From positions 1-64,000 of the forward strand of contig NZ_BMYY01000007.1 in NCBI RefSeq assembly GCF_014652515.1: DNA of 64,000 bases, written 5' to 3'. The notes under the pieces are model-generated. The model saw nothing but the letters and a program-made list of their open reading frames with translations. It was not told the DNA's origin and ran no database searches. This DNA comes from Bacterioplanes sanyensis (GTDB lineage: Bacteria; Pseudomonadota; Gammaproteobacteria; Pseudomonadales; Oceanobacteraceae). Below, piece after piece: positions 25,719 to 34,977 of this stretch (within the stretch, counting starts at the first letter, position 1; the number at the start of each line of letters is the position of its first letter). The translations under genes were made by a program, and so were the position numbers.

Positions 25719-26489
25719 ATGAACCCACAACAACTATTCGATTTATCCAGTCGCATTGCCCTGGTCACAGGCGCCAGCCGCGGCATTGGCGAGAGCATTG
25801 CCAAACTGTTAGCGGCCTCTGGCGCGCACGTTATCGTTTCCAGCCGTAAACTGGATGGCTGTCAGCGCGTTGCCGATGAGATTAAGGAAGCGGGTGGCAG
25901 CGCCGAAGCGCTGGCCTGCCATATTGGTGAAATGGAGCAAATCGATGCTTGCTTTAATGCCATCGAAGCCAAGCATGGCAAGCTCGATATTCTGGTTAAC
26001 AATGCCGCCGCCAATCCGTATTTTGGCCACATTCTCGATACCGATTTAGGCGCCTTTCAAAAAACCGTCGACGTCAATATTCGCGGCTACTTCTTTATGT
26101 CTAGCGCTGGCGCCAAGTTAATGAAAAAAGGCGACGGCGGCTCCATTATTAACGTTGCCTCGGTTAATGGCGTGGTGCCAGGTGACATGCAGGGTATTTA
26201 TTCCATTACCAAATCGGCGGTGATTGCCATGACCAAGGCCTTTGCCAAAGAATGCGCGCAGCAAAATATTCGTGTGAATGCCTTGTTGCCAGGCCTGACC
26301 GACACCAAATTCGCTAGCACCTTAACCAGCAACGATGCCATTTTAAAAATGGCACTGATGCACATTCCAATGAAGCGCGTGGCCATGCCCGAAGAAATGG
26401 CTGGTACCGTATTGTATTTAGCGTCAAATGCGTCTAGCTATACCACAGGTTCTGCCATTAATGTTGATGGTGGTTATTTGCTAGTTTAA
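25719..26489 (+). CDS. SDR family oxidoreductase (FabG-like)
   Basis: 256 residues. TGASRGIGESIA cofactor loop, NNAAANPYFG, catalytic Ser in INVASVNG, YSITKSAVIAMTK active site, and the end SAINVDGGYLL typical of FabG-type enzymes. The basic VSSRKLDG after strand 2 suggests NADPH use. The ribosome site AAGGGAGC precedes ATG 25719. It is the last gene of the five-gene cluster. Whether it reduces or oxidises a 3-hydroxyacyl intermediate cannot be told from sequence. Confidence 0.87.
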   Translation: MNPQQLFDLSSRIALVTGASRGIGESIAKLLAASGAHVIVSSRKLDGCQRVADEIKEAGGSAEALACHIGEMEQIDACFNAIEAKHGKLDILVNNAAANPYFGHILDTDLGAFQKTVDVNIRGYFFMSSAGAKLMKKGDGGSIINVASVNGVVPGDMQGIYSITKSAVIAMTKAFAKECAQQNIRVNALLPGLTDTKFASTLTSNDAILKMALMHIPMKRVAMPEEMAGTVLYLASNASSYTTGSAINVDGGYLLV

Positions 26490-26511
26490 CCATCGCTTAT
26501 TATTCACACCT

Positions 26512-26547
26512 GGGTCAAAAGAACGACAACTGCATCTTCTTTGACCC
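26512..26547. other. Inverted repeat after the ACAD/kinase cluster
   Basis: GGGTCAAAAGAA (26512-26523) and TTCTTTGACCC (26537-26547) form an 11-bp stem with one extra A and a 13-base loop. It follows the last gene of the cluster and could end its transcript, but there is no T-run. Confidence 0.5.
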
Positions 26548-26681
26548 ATAAAAGAGTGAAATCCCGGCTGTTTTTAAAGGCTGTGCTAGCCGTTTATAAC
26601 GGCATACTTTTTGAAATAGAACTCTTCGCTAAGGCTTTTGGGCCTGGTGGATTCCTTTTCAAAACAGTTCGGGAGAACATT

Positions 26682-26945
26682 ATGTCGAACGCACACAGAA
26701 GAAATAGTATTGGACAAAGCGCTTTGAGTCAGCGCGTGCTCAGCAATGCTAGAGCGAACGGTTCGGTCTATCCGGGCGACACTGTGCAAAACATTCACCA
26801 CTACAACAGTGTTCAAGACCGCAACAATGGCTTTACCAGTAGTAATAATCAGAACTCACAAATCATCACGGTGCAAAGCCCACGGGGATCTACTTACCAA
26901 GTTCATACCCATCAGCAAGGCAACTTCCATAGTCGAACCGAATAA
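26682..26945 (+). CDS. Small hypothetical protein
   Basis: 87 residues, no recognised family. Asn, Gln, Ser and His are unusually frequent (NNGFTSSNNQNSQ, HTHQQGNFHSR), charge is low and no membrane segment or signal peptide is visible. It may be a secreted, disordered or structural small protein. The ATG at 26682 has a strong GGGAGA ribosome site 6 bases upstream, which is the main support for translation; the open frame extends upstream without a good start. The stop is six bases before a MITE copy. Confidence 0.55.
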   Translation: MSNAHRRNSIGQSALSQRVLSNARANGSVYPGDTVQNIHHYNSVQDRNNGFTSSNNQNSQIITVQSPRGSTYQVHTHQQGNFHSRTE

Positions 26946-26951
26946 GACTAA

Positions 26952-27150
26952 GGAAGCTCTGAATTATTCTGCAAAGTTTTACGCGAGTGCAGCAGCCTTT
27001 CAGAACAAGACGCCGATGGCAGGAAATGGTCAGCCCTTTTCGATATTGACAACGACGTTATGAAAGCCTGCCGCCCGCGTCCGATGGGTGAACCAGAGAG
27101 CTCCAGCTCCGTCGCGGTCCAGAGCGGGTACAAAGTTAATCAAAGGTGCC
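26952..27150. mobile_element. MITE, copy 4 (199 bp)
   Basis: Same family as the element at 61-322, in the opposite orientation. The left end GGAAGCTCTGAATTATTCTG, the block ATGGCAGGAAATGG.CAGCCCTTTTC, the AACGACGTTATG.AAGCCTGCCGCCCGCG stretch and the right end AAAGGTGCC are shared, while the central part is about 60 bases shorter. It is flanked by CTAA (26948-26951) and CTAG (27151-27154), a slightly decayed target duplication. It fills most of the gap before the SMP-30-like gene. Confidence 0.85.
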
Positions 27151-27232
27151 CTAGGGCTGCATTGATCCACACTTCCGTTTTTCGCACGTCCGTTTATAGT
27201 CGCCTTACTTGTGCACGGAATTGCGGATACTT

Positions 27233-28291
27233 ATGAAAGCGTTTATTTCACTTTTAGCCATTGTCATTGTGGCTTTACTGGCGGCGTGGTTTATGCCTTC
27301 ACCCATCGATGCCATCGCGGTCAGCCCCAGCCAGCCCATTCCACTGGAAGGTCGCTGGCAGGCCAATGATGCCTTGCAAACAACGCAAGTCACGCAGTTG
27401 CCACCCGGCAAGCGTGGCGGTGAGGACATCGCCAAAGACAAGTTAGGTTGTCTTTATACCGGCACAGAAGACGGCAGTATTTTACGCAAGTGCCCCTACG
27501 CCAGCTGGGAGCAACTGGTGAACACCGGCGGGCGTCCTCTGGGCCTGGCCTTTGATGACAAACAAAACCTGATCATTGCCGATGCCGTCAAAGGCCTTTT
27601 GCGCATGACACCTAAGTTTGAGCTTGAGGTGTTGGCCCATCAATATCAGGGGCAGCCGTTGGGTGTGGTAGACGATGTCGATATCGGCGCCGATGGCACC
27701 CTGTATTTCTCTGACGCCTCCAGTCGCTACCCACTGAGCAAACTGACGTTGGATATTTTGGATGGCCGTCCTTCTGGGCGCTTGTTTGCTTTTGATCCGA
27801 CCAGCCAACAGCTAACACTGCTGGCCGATGAGTTGGCGTTTGCCAATGGCGTGGCCGTCGATGCCGAGCAAGATTTTGTTTTAGTGAATGAAACCTTTCG
27901 CTACCGCATCAGCAAGGTTTGGCTGAAGGGCGCCAAAGCCGGACAACGTGAAGTCTTGGTCGATCGGCTGCCAGGCTTGCCCGATGGCATTGCACGGGCA
28001 GAAAACGGCACCTACTGGCTGTCGCTTTATGGCCTGCGCCCCGAGCTGGTCGATCGCATTCATCCCAAGCCTTGGCTCAAAAATCAGTTAGCCAAATTAC
28101 CCACCGCACTGGCACCGCTGCCGGCCCCTTACGGTTTAATTGTGCAAATTAACGCCGACGGCGAGGTGCTGCAAACTCTGCATGACCAAGCCGCCGTGGC
28201 CATCGGCGGCATTACCTCGGTTCAGCCGGAGAAAGACGGCTTGTACCTGGGTACCTTGCATATGAACCGCATTGGCAAATTGGCGTTTTAA
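27233..28291 (+). CDS. SMP-30/strictosidine synthase-like beta-propeller protein
   Basis: 352 residues. An N-terminal hydrophobic segment (AFISLLAIVIVALLAAWFMP) acts as signal anchor. Then comes a six-bladed propeller of the strictosidine-synthase/SMP-30 class, with LYFSDASSRYPLSKL, VDAEQDFVLVNETFRYRI and LPDGIARAENGTYWLSLYG. Bacterial members include lactonases and hydrolases acting outside the membrane; the substrate here is unknown. The ATG at 27233 is preferred over a GTG at 27209 because the signal anchor starts there. It lies directly downstream of a MITE copy. Confidence 0.8.
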   Translation: MKAFISLLAIVIVALLAAWFMPSPIDAIAVSPSQPIPLEGRWQANDALQTTQVTQLPPGKRGGEDIAKDKLGCLYTGTEDGSILRKCPYASWEQLVNTGGRPLGLAFDDKQNLIIADAVKGLLRMTPKFELEVLAHQYQGQPLGVVDDVDIGADGTLYFSDASSRYPLSKLTLDILDGRPSGRLFAFDPTSQQLTLLADELAFANGVAVDAEQDFVLVNETFRYRISKVWLKGAKAGQREVLVDRLPGLPDGIARAENGTYWLSLYGLRPELVDRIHPKPWLKNQLAKLPTALAPLPAPYGLIVQINADGEVLQTLHDQAAVAIGGITSVQPEKDGLYLGTLHMNRIGKLAF

Positions 28292-28300
28292 CCGCTGCCT

Positions 28301-30922
28301 TTAATCGTCCAGCTGGCGCTGCAGACCTTGCTGCTTGGCGTGTGCTGAAGGCACGGAGGTAGACTCAATGCGGCCGCCAGCGACAATGCGCACCAGGAAG
28401 TTCAGCCCTGAGACATCGGCATCGGTCACCTCGATGATTTGCTCAGCTCCCAATGCTGGATAGGCACCGCACGTTTCTGCCGGCGTGCACACAAAGCCAT
28501 CCACGTCTAAATCCGTGCCGGCACTGATGCGATATTCGCCTGGCGTCACGTTGCTAAAACTAAAGCTGCCATCTGCCGCAACGGCTTCACTGTCGATGGT
28601 GGTATTGCCACTGCGATCCAGCAATAGCACATAATGCTGGGTCAGTTCACCGTCCACCGTTTGGCTGCCCACCAATAAGAAGACAGGTACCGTTAAGGCA
28701 TTGCCTTCCGTGGGTGTAATCATGATTTCACTGTTGTAAAAGCCATCGGCTAAGCCGCTGATATCTGCCGTTACTTGATAGTCGCCCAAGCCATTGGCAT
28801 CGGTAGCGGCTGGGCTAATGCTGAGCCAGTCCGATGTTTCAGCAACCGTTACCGTAGGGGAGCCGCCGCCAACATTGGCGATGGTTAACGTGCTGCTCAC
28901 GCTGGCAGAAAACTGCAGCTCATCCGGCGTCGCACTGAGCTGAACCGGTAGTTCAGGCGCTTCGCCGCCATTGGCAAGCGCTGCTGCCGCTCGCACCGCT
29001 TTGCTGGCGTCGATTAAGCCGTAGCCAAAACTGTTGTCGCGGCCGCTGATGCCAATGTCTTGGGTTAGTTCACCGGCCATCAGCAGCTGGTCAAACTGAT
29101 CCGGCGTCAGCGCGGAGTTCACACTTTTCATCAATGCAGCGACCGCGGCCACATGCGGCGCCGCCATGGAGGTGCCCTGCTCAAACATGTAGCTGGCACG
29201 ACGGCTGCCGGTTTGATCGTCAACAAAGGTGCTGTAAACGCCATCTGGGTTGCCGTCGCGGTTTAAGTCTCGACGTGCATCGCCGCCGGGGGCGGCGACA
29301 TCAATGGTACTGCCAAAGTTAGAGTAGTAAGCCAAATTGTCGTTAAAGGTGGTGGCACTTACTGACACCACGCCTTCGTACGCCGCTGGATAACTCGGCA
29401 AGCTGGTCGATTCATTGCCAGCCGCCGCCACAATAATGACCCCAGCTTGGCGTACGCGCTGAAAGGCCGCTTCCTCTGCCGCCGAGTAGCTGCCACCGCC
29501 GAGGGACATATTGATCACATCGGCCCGGCGGGCCGGCACAGTGCCGCTGTCATTGTCCAAACCCGCCGCCCAATAGGCCGCTTGAATAATATCGTAGGTG
29601 GTACCACCGCCTTCACCCAGCACCCGCATCGGCATGACCTTGGCGCCCCAGCTGGCACCGGCAACACCGTCGCCGTTGTCATTCAAGGCGGCGACCGTGC
29701 CGGCCACATGGGTGCCATGCCAAGAGCTTTGCCCGCGCGTGGCGCTGTCGCCAGGGTCATCAGGGTTGCTATCAATGCCATCGCCGTCACGGGAGATGTC
29801 CACCAAACTGATGAAGTCGTAGCCAGGCACTAACTGCCCGGAAAACTCAGGGTGCTGCAGAAAAACCCCAGTATCCAACACCGCCACAATCGGTGCTGGG
29901 CTGGCGTTCTCGGCCAAGGCTAAATCCCAGGCCTGCGGTAAGTTGATGGCCGGATAATGCCATTGCCAGTTGTAGCCAGGATCATCGGGCACTTTGAACG
30001 CCTGGCGAATGTAGTTGGGCGAGGCGTATTCCACCTCGCCACTGAGGCGCAGCTTTTTAATCTCCATCAAGGTACGGCGCTGGCGCTCAAACTGACTCTC
30101 TGTTCGCGCTATCGCGCGCGCTTGTGGGTTCGATGGTTTGGCCCAGTCAAACACCAGCCGCTGCGGCCTAGGCGCTTTGGCGGAGGCTGTGCGTGCGGTC
30201 GATGAGGTCTGCTTGTAACGCACCACAGCTTCACCACTGATAAAGTCATCGCTGACCGTCTGCTTTGAGGACGAAGCAGTTCCCGGCGGCAATAGCCTCA
30301 GCACATACTTGGACTGGCCTTCATAGGCGTAGATGTTGATAAAGTATTCGCCAGTGGTGGGGACCTGCAATTGCTCGTACTCGCCGGTGGCGTTCGATGT
30401 GAGTACCGGCTCACTTTCATCGGTCAACTGCATTAGCAAATCCAGATCGTTGTTAAACACCGACACCACACCGCCGGTAAAGGAATCCACCACCTGCAGT
30501 TGCACGATCTGACCTTGCTGCAGGCGTACGCGGTAGTAGTCATTGCGATCGGCACTCAAAGCAAAACGTGCCTGGGATGGCGACTGCCCTGACGCCTGCG
30601 CCGAAGCAAAGCCTTGCACGGTGGCGACATTCGGTAAGGACTGAGCGCTGGTTGTACTGTTGTTGTCTTGGTAATCGGCAAGCACATCGTTCACGTCGGA
30701 ATCGACCAACAAGGACGCTGCCGGCTCTAACTTGCCACTGAGAGTAAACTCGGTGGCGACAGGCTCAGGTTCGGGCTCTGGCTCAGGTTGCGGATCAGGC
30801 TGCGTCGGAGGCTGTGGGCTCGGCTCTCGCTCCGAGCTGCCTCCGCCACCACCGCCACACGCGGTGAGCGAAGCCATCAAGATCAATAACGCCAGATGCG
30901 CTGGCCAAGCTGAATTCGTCAT
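28301..30922 (-). CDS. S8 (subtilisin-like) peptidase lipoprotein
   Basis: 873 residues. Lipoprotein signal with lipobox LTAC followed by six Gly and a Pro/Glu repeat linker. Next is a prepeptidase-type beta domain (about 75-215, ending YEGQSKYVLRLLPPG), then a helical propeptide-like region. The catalytic domain has all three residues: Asp in AVLDTGVFLQHPEF, His in HGTHVAGTVAA and Ser in GTSMAAPHVAAVAAL. After it comes a BACON-like beta domain (about 680-770) and a C-terminal Cna-B/transthyretin-like domain. It is probably a surface-anchored or exported protease that obtains peptides. Stop is 9 bases from the SMP-30 gene stop (convergent). Confidence 0.92.
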   Translation of the reverse strand: MTNSAWPAHLALLILMASLTACGGGGGGSSEREPSPQPPTQPDPQPEPEPEPEPVATEFTLSGKLEPAASLLVDSDVNDVLADYQDNNSTTSAQSLPNVATVQGFASAQASGQSPSQARFALSADRNDYYRVRLQQGQIVQLQVVDSFTGGVVSVFNNDLDLLMQLTDESEPVLTSNATGEYEQLQVPTTGEYFINIYAYEGQSKYVLRLLPPGTASSSKQTVSDDFISGEAVVRYKQTSSTARTASAKAPRPQRLVFDWAKPSNPQARAIARTESQFERQRRTLMEIKKLRLSGEVEYASPNYIRQAFKVPDDPGYNWQWHYPAINLPQAWDLALAENASPAPIVAVLDTGVFLQHPEFSGQLVPGYDFISLVDISRDGDGIDSNPDDPGDSATRGQSSWHGTHVAGTVAALNDNGDGVAGASWGAKVMPMRVLGEGGGTTYDIIQAAYWAAGLDNDSGTVPARRADVINMSLGGGSYSAAEEAAFQRVRQAGVIIVAAAGNESTSLPSYPAAYEGVVSVSATTFNDNLAYYSNFGSTIDVAAPGGDARRDLNRDGNPDGVYSTFVDDQTGSRRASYMFEQGTSMAAPHVAAVAALMKSVNSALTPDQFDQLLMAGELTQDIGISGRDNSFGYGLIDASKAVRAAAALANGGEAPELPVQLSATPDELQFSASVSSTLTIANVGGGSPTVTVAETSDWLSISPAATDANGLGDYQVTADISGLADGFYNSEIMITPTEGNALTVPVFLLVGSQTVDGELTQHYVLLLDRSGNTTIDSEAVAADGSFSFSNVTPGEYRISAGTDLDVDGFVCTPAETCGAYPALGAEQIIEVTDADVSGLNFLVRIVAGGRIESTSVPSAHAKQQGLQRQLDD

Positions 30923-30986
30923 GTCGCTATCCCTAACTGCTATGCCGTCAGTATCGCATTAGCGCCTGAGTTTTGCAGGCGACGAC

Positions 30987-31024
30987 CTTTGTCAGTTGTG
31001 TCAGGGTGCAGTAGTCTGACAAAG
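30987..31024. repeat. Inverted repeat between peptidase and comM genes
   Basis: CTTTGTCAG (30987-30995) and CTGACAAAG (31016-31024) are perfect 9-bp arms 20 bases apart in the divergent promoter region. Each arm holds a TTGTCA that could be a -35 box for its own direction, so it may be a shared promoter/operator. Confidence 0.4.
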
Positions 31025-31046
31025 TGATTTCAGCAAGGGATGGCGT

Positions 31047-32555
31047 ATGTCACTGGCTCAAGTTTTTACCCGCGCCCAATGTGGCGTCGATGCGCCCCTG
31101 GTGCGAGTGGAAGTGCATTTGTCCTCCGGCTTACCGTCTCTTTCTCTGGTGGGCTTACCGGAAACCGCGGTGAAAGAAAGCAAAGACCGAGTTCGCAGCG
31201 CCCTGCTCAACAGCGGCTTTGATTTTCCCGCCAAGCGCATCACCATCAATTTGGCCCCCGCCGAGTTGCCCAAAGAAGGCGGCCGCTACGACCTGGCCAT
31301 CGCTTTGGGCATTCTGGCCGCCTCGGCCCAAGTGCCCGCCAGCGCCTTAGATCAGCATGAGTTTATTGGCGAGCTGGCGCTCAGCGGCCAGTTACAGCCG
31401 GTTCAGGGCACTCTGCCAGTCGCCTTGATGGCCACCCAGCAACAACATCGCTTGGTCGTGCCGAGCGCCAATGCCTGCGAAGCCGCCTTGTGCCCTAATG
31501 TCGATGTCATCAGTGCCTCCAGCCTCGCCGACGTCACCGCCTATTTGCACGGCCAGCAAACGTTACCCCAAGCCAGCCCTGCAGCCGCCGACTCAGCACC
31601 CGACTTGGAAGTTGCAGACCTAGCCGATGTGCGCGGTCAGCAGCAAGCCAAGCGCGCGTTAGAAGTTGCCGCGGCAGGCCAACACAATTTGCTGTTTATC
31701 GGCCCGCCGGGCACAGGTAAAACCATGCTCGCAACCCGCCTGCCCGGGATTTTACCGCCCATGAGCGAAAGTGAGGCGCTGCAATCGGCCTCGGTGCAGT
31801 CCTTGTGTGGTCAAAGCGACTGGCTCCAACACTGGCGTCAGCGACCTTTTCGGGCGCCACATCACACAGCTTCAGGCGTCGCCTTAGTGGGGGGCGGCAT
31901 GAACCCAAAGCCCGGCGAAATCTCCCTCGCTCACGGCGGCGTGCTGTTTCTCGATGAACTGCCCGAATACAGCCGCAAAGTGTTGGATGTGTTGCGTGAA
32001 CCATTAGAAAGCGGCCGCATTGTGATCAGCCGTGCGCGCCAAAGCATTGAGTACCCAGCGCGCTTTCAATTACTGGCGGCGATGAATCCTTGTCCGTGCG
32101 GCTATTTTGGTGACCCGAACGGCCGCTGTCGCTGCACCCATGAGCAAGTGCAGCGCTATCAAAATCAAGCCTCAGGACCACTGCTGGATCGCATCGATTT
32201 GCACGTCGCCGTGCCGCCGGTTGCGCTTAGCCAACTGCAGGCGCAACCCAGCGGTGAAAGCAGTGCCGTGGTGCGCCAACGCGTGGTTGCCGCACGTGAG
32301 CGCCAGCAACAGCGCCAAGGCTGCACCAATGGTCAGCTCAGCAGCCGTCAAACCGAGCAGGTTTGCCAACTCAACAGCAGCGATCATGATTGGTTCAGCC
32401 ACACGGTCGAGCAGTTGCAGCTGTCGGCTCGTGCCTATCACCGCTTGTTGAAAATCGCCCGCACCTTGGCTGACCTAGCAGGCAGCGACGCCATTCAGCG
32501 CGCACACCTGGCGGAAGCCATCGGCTATCGCGCCCTTGATCGTTACCTTCACTGA
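31047..32555 (+). CDS. comM: ComM/YifB-family Mg-chelatase-like ATPase
   Basis: 502 residues, full length. An N-terminal Lon-protease-like domain starts with LAQVFTRAQCGVDAPLVRVEVHL. The AAA+ core has Walker A GPPGTGKTM and Walker B GGVLFLDELPEY, the block RPFRAPHHTASGVALVGGG and the Cys-rich MNPCPCGYFGDPNGRCRCT. ComM is a hexameric helicase that drives branch migration during natural transformation. Start at 31047 with AAGGGA upstream. Confidence 0.93.
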   Translation: MSLAQVFTRAQCGVDAPLVRVEVHLSSGLPSLSLVGLPETAVKESKDRVRSALLNSGFDFPAKRITINLAPAELPKEGGRYDLAIALGILAASAQVPASALDQHEFIGELALSGQLQPVQGTLPVALMATQQQHRLVVPSANACEAALCPNVDVISASSLADVTAYLHGQQTLPQASPAAADSAPDLEVADLADVRGQQQAKRALEVAAAGQHNLLFIGPPGTGKTMLATRLPGILPPMSESEALQSASVQSLCGQSDWLQHWRQRPFRAPHHTASGVALVGGGMNPKPGEISLAHGGVLFLDELPEYSRKVLDVLREPLESGRIVISRARQSIEYPARFQLLAAMNPCPCGYFGDPNGRCRCTHEQVQRYQNQASGPLLDRIDLHVAVPPVALSQLQAQPSGESSAVVRQRVVAARERQQQRQGCTNGQLSSRQTEQVCQLNSSDHDWFSHTVEQLQLSARAYHRLLKIARTLADLAGSDAIQRAHLAEAIGYRALDRYLH

Positions 32556-32567
32556 CCGGAGCCCAGC

Positions 32568-32735
32568 ATGTCACGTCAAACGCTGATCTTTTTTATCGTT
32601 GTCGTGTTGTTGATAGCGGCACTGGTGATTTACCACCTCAATACCGACAGCCCCTACAACTCCGAGGTGTTTTTCGGTAAAGAGCTGACCCATGAGACAG
32701 GCACGCAAGCCAGATCATCGTCAGCTGACAGCTGA
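32568..32735 (+). CDS. Small single-pass membrane protein
   Basis: 55 residues. One hydrophobic segment at about 6-23 (LIFFIVVVLLIAALVIY), then a polar tail starting HLNTDSPYNSEVFFGKE. It starts 13 bases after the comM stop with CCGGAG upstream and ends 50 bases before rep, so it is probably co-transcribed with comM. I do not recognise a family. It is shorter than common gene-caller cut-offs, and coding is supported only by the ribosome site, the membrane segment and the intact frame. Confidence 0.5.
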   Translation: MSRQTLIFFIVVVLLIAALVIYHLNTDSPYNSEVFFGKELTHETGTQARSSSADS

Positions 32736-32784
32736 GTCGCGGCGCTGGCGATGGTAGACTACGGCGCTTGCCTGAACACAGTCA

Positions 32785-34824
32785 GTGGTTGTCTCCGTGG
32801 TTGATTTGTCCCAGTTAAATCCGCGCCAGCGTGAAGCGGCGAAATACATTGATGGCCCCTTGTTGGTACTGGCCGGTGCCGGCTCGGGTAAAACCTCAGT
32901 GATTACCCGCAAAATCGCCTACCTGATCGGCAGCTGCGGCATCAAAGCACATCACATTGCCGCCGTGACCTTTACCAACAAGGCCGCGCGCGAGATGAAA
33001 GAGCGGGTGAACTCACTGGTGGGCAAAGGCGGTGCCAAAGGCCTGACGGTGTCCACCTTCCATAACTTGGGCCTCAACATCATTCGCCAGGAGCTGAAAA
33101 CCGCCGGCTACAAGGCGGGGTTTTCCATTCTCGACCAGGATGACTGTAAGAACATCATTCGCGATGTCATGCATCGCGAGCACGGTGACGACGGCGACAT
33201 GATCGAACTGGTGCAAAACAGCATCAGCAATCTCAAAAATGACCTGGTCACTCCAGAGCACGCGCTGCAAATCGCACAAAGCCCGCAAGAAATGATGATT
33301 GCGCAAACCTATTCGGTGTATCAGCGCATGCTCAAAGCCTACAACGCCGTCGATTTTGACGACCTTATCATGGTGCCCACCTTGCTGTTTCGCGATCACA
33401 GCGAAGTGCTGGCACGCTGGCAAAAGAAGATTCGCTACCTGCTGGTGGACGAATACCAAGACACCAATACCAGCCAGTACGAGCTGGTGAAGCTTTTGGT
33501 GGGCCATCGCAGTGGGCTGACTGTCGTAGGCGATGATGACCAATCGATTTACGCCTGGCGCGGCGCACGCCCTGAGAACCTGGCGCTGTTAAAAAAGGAC
33601 TTCCCGACGCTGAAGCTGGTCAAGCTGGAGCAAAACTACCGCTCCACCGGGTTGATTTTGCACGCTGCCAACCATGTGATCGATAACAACCCGCACGAGT
33701 TTGAGAAAAAGCTCTGGTCTGATAAAGGCTATGGCGACCCGATCCGCATTCTTAAATGCCGCAATGACGAAGCCGAGGCTGAGCGCGTGGTCACCGAGAT
33801 CATCGAGCGGCGTATGCGCTACGGCTGCAGCTACCGTGACTTTGCCGTGCTGTATCGCGGCAACCACCAGTCGCGAGTGCTGGAAATGAAGATGCAGGCT
33901 TTTCAGGTGCCGTACAAACTTAGTGGCGGCCAGTCGTTTTTTGGCCGCAACGAAATCAAAGACATCATGGGCTATTTGCGCTTGCTGATTAATCCCAGCG
34001 ACGACGCCGCATTTTTGCGCATCATCAATACGCCGCGGCGCGAAATTGGCCCCACCACCATTGAAAAGCTCAGCGAATATGCCGCCATGCGCGGCACCAG
34101 CTTGATGTCTGCCACCACCGAAATGGGGCTGGAGCAGGTGTTGATGCCCAAGGCCACCGATCGTCTGCGGCGCTTTGGTCATTGGCTCGAAACCGTAACA
34201 CGCAACGCCTACACCGATGACCCAGTGGCGGCCATCAAAGAGCTGATCAACGACATCGATTACGAAGGCTGGCTGCTGCAAAACTCCGGCACCCCGCACC
34301 AGGCCGAGCGACGCATGAAAAACGTTTGGTTCCTAGTCGACTCCGTCAGCAGAATGATTGAAAAAGCCGATGAGCTGGGCGATGAATGCACCATCGAAGA
34401 CGCCGTTGGCAAACTGGTGCTGCGCGACATGCTGGAGCAACAGGAGCAAGAGGATGAAAACGACCAGGTGCAATTGCTCACCTTGCACGCCTCCAAGGGG
34501 TTGGAATATCCACACGTTTACATCATCGGCATGGAAGAAGAACTGATGCCGCACCGCAACAGCATTGAGGCCAATACCATCGAAGAAGAACGCCGGCTGA
34601 TGTATGTGGGCATCACACGCGCTAAACGCACCCTCACCCTCACCTACGCCGCCAAGCGTCGCCAGTATGGTGAAACCGCTGCCACTACCCACTCGCGCTT
34701 TTTAGATGAACTGCCTCACAACGACGTGGAGTGGGAAGGCAAAAGCGAAACCTCGGTAGAAGAGCAAAAAGAGCGCGGTCAGCAAACATTGAACAGCCTG
34801 AAAGACATGCTGGCCGACTTTTAA
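32785..34824 (+). CDS. rep: ATP-dependent DNA helicase Rep
   Basis: 679 residues, a superfamily 1A helicase of Rep size. NPRQREAAKYIDGPLLVLAGAGSGKT holds the Q-motif and Walker A. It also has LLVDEYQDTN (motif II), GDDDQSIYAWRGA (III), LEQNYRS (IV), QLLTLHASKGLE (V) and VGITRAKRTL (VI). Rep is a 3'-5' helicase that removes proteins ahead of forks; PcrA/UvrD are longer at the C-terminus. The start is uncertain: GTG at 32785 or GTG at 32797, no ATG fits, and both are compatible with the family beginning just before the NPRQ motif. Confidence 0.93.
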   Translation: MVVSVVDLSQLNPRQREAAKYIDGPLLVLAGAGSGKTSVITRKIAYLIGSCGIKAHHIAAVTFTNKAAREMKERVNSLVGKGGAKGLTVSTFHNLGLNIIRQELKTAGYKAGFSILDQDDCKNIIRDVMHREHGDDGDMIELVQNSISNLKNDLVTPEHALQIAQSPQEMMIAQTYSVYQRMLKAYNAVDFDDLIMVPTLLFRDHSEVLARWQKKIRYLLVDEYQDTNTSQYELVKLLVGHRSGLTVVGDDDQSIYAWRGARPENLALLKKDFPTLKLVKLEQNYRSTGLILHAANHVIDNNPHEFEKKLWSDKGYGDPIRILKCRNDEAEAERVVTEIIERRMRYGCSYRDFAVLYRGNHQSRVLEMKMQAFQVPYKLSGGQSFFGRNEIKDIMGYLRLLINPSDDAAFLRIINTPRREIGPTTIEKLSEYAAMRGTSLMSATTEMGLEQVLMPKATDRLRRFGHWLETVTRNAYTDDPVAAIKELINDIDYEGWLLQNSGTPHQAERRMKNVWFLVDSVSRMIEKADELGDECTIEDAVGKLVLRDMLEQQEQEDENDQVQLLTLHASKGLEYPHVYIIGMEEELMPHRNSIEANTIEEERRLMYVGITRAKRTLTLTYAAKRRQYGETAATTHSRFLDELPHNDVEWEGKSETSVEEQKERGQQTLNSLKDMLADF

Positions 34825-34977
34825 GGCAGCACGGCATTATTTGGTGCCCTCCTTGGATTGGGAGCCAACCTCATCTATCGCCACACTCACCCGCCAGACT
34901 TTTTTACCTTCGCACTTGCATTAAGTGAGGGGCATCTATACTGCCAACATCCCCCCAGCAAATGCGAGAAACTCACC

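Noticed and set aside
30760-30800. Pro-Glu coding repeat in the peptidase gene as a possible DNA repeat element
   Set aside because: It is an in-frame linker after the lipobox, common in exported lipoproteins.
34828-34856. GGCAGCACGGCATTATTTGGTGCCC resembles MITE ends
   Set aside because: Too diverged and too short to separate from chance.
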